A stretch of 6,387 nt of DNA from Gammaproteobacteria bacterium (GTDB lineage: Bacteria; Pseudomonadota; Gammaproteobacteria; Steroidobacterales; Steroidobacteraceae): the NCBI GenBank assembly GCA_030040235.1, contig JASHUC010000516.1:1-6387 (forward strand). Direction: 5' to 3'. Below the pieces are notes generated by a model that did no database searches, was not told the DNA's origin, and saw nothing but the letters and a program-made list of their open reading frames with translations. Every line of letters begins with the position of its first letter. The stretch's first letter is position 1. A program made the position numbers and the translations under genes. This document shows positions 6,301 through 6,387 of the stretch, in pieces.

Positions 6301-6387
6301 TCAGTCATATGTGAGGCGCGCATTGGCAATTCCGGCCTTCTGGAGCCGCGCGACGAGCTCATCATACTGCGTGACGCCTGCGACCGG
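6301..6387 (-). CDS. C-terminal end of a SPOR-domain protein, probably RlpA-like (partial)
   Basis: The last 28 codons before TGA 6303-6301 read PVAGVTQYDELVARLQKAGI and then NARLTYD. The pattern (a P-x-x-x start like the family's VGP turn, a helix DELVARLQKAGI, then a final strand) is that of the end of a SPOR peptidoglycan-binding repeat. RlpA, a septal lytic transglycosylase, carries SPOR at its C-terminus and often lies upstream of dacA and dat in gammaproteobacteria, which makes RlpA the best guess. Only the tail is visible, so another SPOR protein is possible. The gene ends 24 nt before dat and is probably in the same transcript. Confidence 0.55.
   Translation of the reverse strand, partial: PVAGVTQYDELVARLQKAGIANARLTYD

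Noticed and set aside
1..6387. CRISPR array, tRNA/rRNA genes, insertion sequence or transposase, phage genes
   Set aside because: No regularly spaced repeats with spacers, no RNA gene signatures and no transposase-like frame were seen; nearly all sequence is accounted for by the listed genes.

Overview
The window is GC-rich, densely packed bacterial DNA, and every gene I can support lies on the minus strand. It therefore reads right to left: end of a SPOR-domain (RlpA-like) protein, a D-amino acid aminotransferase (dat), a ~150-bp intergenic regulatory region, cysA, cysT, cysW, and a truncated membrane sensor histidine kinase. High GC, sulfate ABC permeases of the CysT/CysW type, and an RlpA-like/Dat cell-wall gene pair suggest a proteobacterium, most likely a high-GC gammaproteobacterium. 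I cannot name the genus from sequence alone.

Right part (5395-6387): the last 28 codons of a protein with a SPOR-like tail are followed after 24 nt by a fold-type IV PLP aminotransferase with a GTG start. This resembles the peptidoglycan-linked rlpA/dacA/dat neighbourhood known in gammaproteobacteria, but no dacA lies between the two genes here, and no DUF493/lipB/lipA follows dat.

Middle (5244-5394): the only intergenic gap of note. It carries four direct copies of (T/C)ATAACC on the coding strand, including an 11-bp exact repeat. The copy nearest cysA can serve as a -10 box with no recognisable -35, as expected of an activator-dependent cys promoter.

Left part (1-5243): cysA, cysT and cysW are tightly coupled (4-nt gap, then a 1-nt TGATG overlap). 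Together they encode the ATPase and both permeases of a sulfate/thiosulfate importer; no periplasmic binding protein is in the window. CysA is 619 aa against a usual ~330-370 aa. Its extra ~250 C-terminal residues look like one or two degenerate universal-stress-protein (Usp) folds. Six nucleotides after the cysW stop, in the same frame, begins a sensor histidine kinase (two membrane segments, periplasmic sensor region, HAMP, PAS, HisKA) that leaves the window before its ATPase domain. Its PAS domain has a three-cysteine cluster. The layout suggests that sulfate import is tied to a cytoplasmic Usp-like module on the ATPase and to a co-transcribed two-component sensor, which is not the textbook cysPTWA arrangement.
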